Shown here piece after piece: positions 4,649 through 5,489 of a DNA stretch of 5,489 nt; the stretch's first letter is position 1; every line of letters starts with the position of its first letter. The DNA comes from an uncultured Selenomonas sp. GTDB lineage: Bacteria > Bacillota > Negativicutes > Selenomonadales > Selenomonadaceae. The position numbers and the translations under genes are program-made. The DNA lies in contig CALJPB010000330.1 in assembly GCA_937981305.1 (NCBI GenBank), positions 1-5,489 of the forward strand. Direction: 5' to 3'. Below the pieces are notes generated by a model. The model saw nothing but the letters and a program-made list of their open reading frames with translations, ran no database searches and was not told where the DNA came from.

Positions 4649-5489
4649 CTAGCGAAGTCCGTAGGAAAAGCCGTACCATGATTCTGCGAGGAGGCTGCGG
4701 ACGTTTGCACGAAAGTCCTCGTCGCAGAAGTTCTTGCAGCGGATCCAGTTGACAGAGCCGTGCACCGCAGGAATTTTACGAAAGTCCGCGTAGTATGTGG
4801 ATGCGTAAAACGCATCGTAGGGCATTTCCCTGCCGTCCATGCGTACCACGCTGCCGAACCCCTCGACCGTACCGTCCGAGTTGATGGCGTAGTTCCCGTC
4901 CTCCTCCACATCCAGGCGGGCACAGAGGGTATTGCCCGTGAGCCAAATGGTATGATAGAGGAGACGGAAGGGCTGTATGCGCGCGTCCGGTTCTTCGGGC
5001 TTCCTGCGCACGGTGGTATAAATGCGGTAGAGGCGTGCCCCCGGGATCTCCGTGCTGATTTTCTGCGGCTCCCGCAGACGTGTGAGGTCGGGGAAATCGG
5101 ACGTGACATCGCCGTTTTGCACGTCGATCTTCACCTGCTCTAGTCTCGTGCCGTCCTCCGTTACCTGATACATAAGGGCGTGCAGGCCGATGGGGACGCC
5201 CTCGACCATCTTTAGTCCCCGTATATGTTCCGCAGGGCTGTGCTTGTTCTCTGCACAAGCAACACCTTCCCTTGACAGGGTGCTCGTATGGAAGATGACC
5301 TCAAGCCGTCCGTTTGCGTCGAGGTCGGTGACGGCGATGTCAAGGGTGGGGTAGTCATGCACGGCAAAGCGCATATAGCGGCTATCGTCTGCGGCGAGGT
5401 CTTCGAGCAGTTCGTTCCATGCATCGTCCGCGTTTGCATTGAGCGAATCCCTTCCCGTCGGCGCCGGCGGCTTGGTCGGCTTGTTGGCC
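4649..5489 (-). CDS. Secreted D-x-D-x-N-G protein, first visible paralogue (5' end beyond the window)
   Basis: The function is unknown. The frame is open to the right edge, so 279 residues are visible and the start is missing. The visible part begins ANKPTKPPAPTG, a proline-rich linker typical of the region after a signal peptide. By comparison with its two paralogues only some 20-30 N-terminal residues, mainly the signal peptide, should be missing. An internal ATG at 5374 is not a credible start, because coding similarity continues upstream of it (WNELLEDL). Family blocks are VTDLDANGRLEVI (visible residues 53-65), LMYQVTEDGTRLEQV, FPDL, GNTLCARLDVEEDG and, at the end, AESWYGFSYGLR. Two cysteines close together in CKNFC could be a disulfide or metal site. 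The promoter of the operon must lie outside the window. Two genes follow on the same strand after short gaps. Confidence 0.88.
   Translation of the reverse strand, partial: ANKPTKPPAPTGRDSLNANADDAWNELLEDLAADDSRYMRFAVHDYPTLDIAVTDLDANGRLEVIFHTSTLSREGVACAENKHSPAEHIRGLKMVEGVPIGLHALMYQVTEDGTRLEQVKIDVQNGDVTSDFPDLTRLREPQKISTEIPGARLYRIYTTVRRKPEEPDARIQPFRLLYHTIWLTGNTLCARLDVEEDGNYAINSDGTVEGFGSVVRMDGREMPYDAFYASTYYADFRKIPAVHGSVNWIRCKNFCDEDFRANVRSLLAESWYGFSYGLR

Noticed and set aside
4151..4681. Plus-strand open frame opposite the middle secreted paralogue
   Set aside because: It spans a gene junction on the other strand and lacks a ribosome site and any recognisable domain.

Overview
The window looks like chromosomal DNA of a Negativicutes bacterium such as Selenomonas or a close relative. 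This is an inference from three things: strong AGGAGG-type ribosome binding sites with sigma-A-like promoters, G/C-rich codon ends in the core genes, and a short Firmicutes-style class I fructose-bisphosphate aldolase beside secreted proteins of a hypothetical family. No rRNA, tRNA, transposase or CRISPR array was seen.

Layout, left to right. (1) Positions 1-179, minus strand: the first 59 codons of a gene that runs off the left edge. It resembles the N-terminus of a widespread small AAA-family ATPase, and it has its own promoter candidate and a perfect 10-base Shine-Dalgarno sequence. (2) Positions 338-1225, minus strand: a complete class I fructose-bisphosphate aldolase with all expected catalytic residues. 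It has a near-ideal promoter whose -10 box lies inside a perfect 19-bp palindrome, and a hairpin terminator at 266-293. (3) Positions 1525-2805, plus strand: a REC-like/PAS/GGDEF diguanylate cyclase. It is preceded by an 18-codon leader ORF (1412-1468) that has the better-placed ribosome binding site. (4) Positions 2815-2872: a perfect 25-bp stem that can terminate transcription from both sides. (5) Positions 2877-5489, minus strand: three tandem genes, the first (rightmost) cut by the window edge, coding for diverged paralogues of one secreted family. All three share a D-x-D-x-N-G-R-L-E loop and an aromatic C-terminal S-W-x-G-x-x-Y motif.

The aldolase acts in glycolysis and gluconeogenesis, and the GGDEF protein would make cyclic di-GMP in response to an unknown signal. 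The three exported proteins appear to be co-transcribed towards the 2815-2872 terminator, and the last two look translationally coupled. Nothing in the sequence ties the groups to one pathway. The secreted paralogue cassette is the least described part. The aldolase operator candidate and the leader ORF are the most testable regulatory observations.
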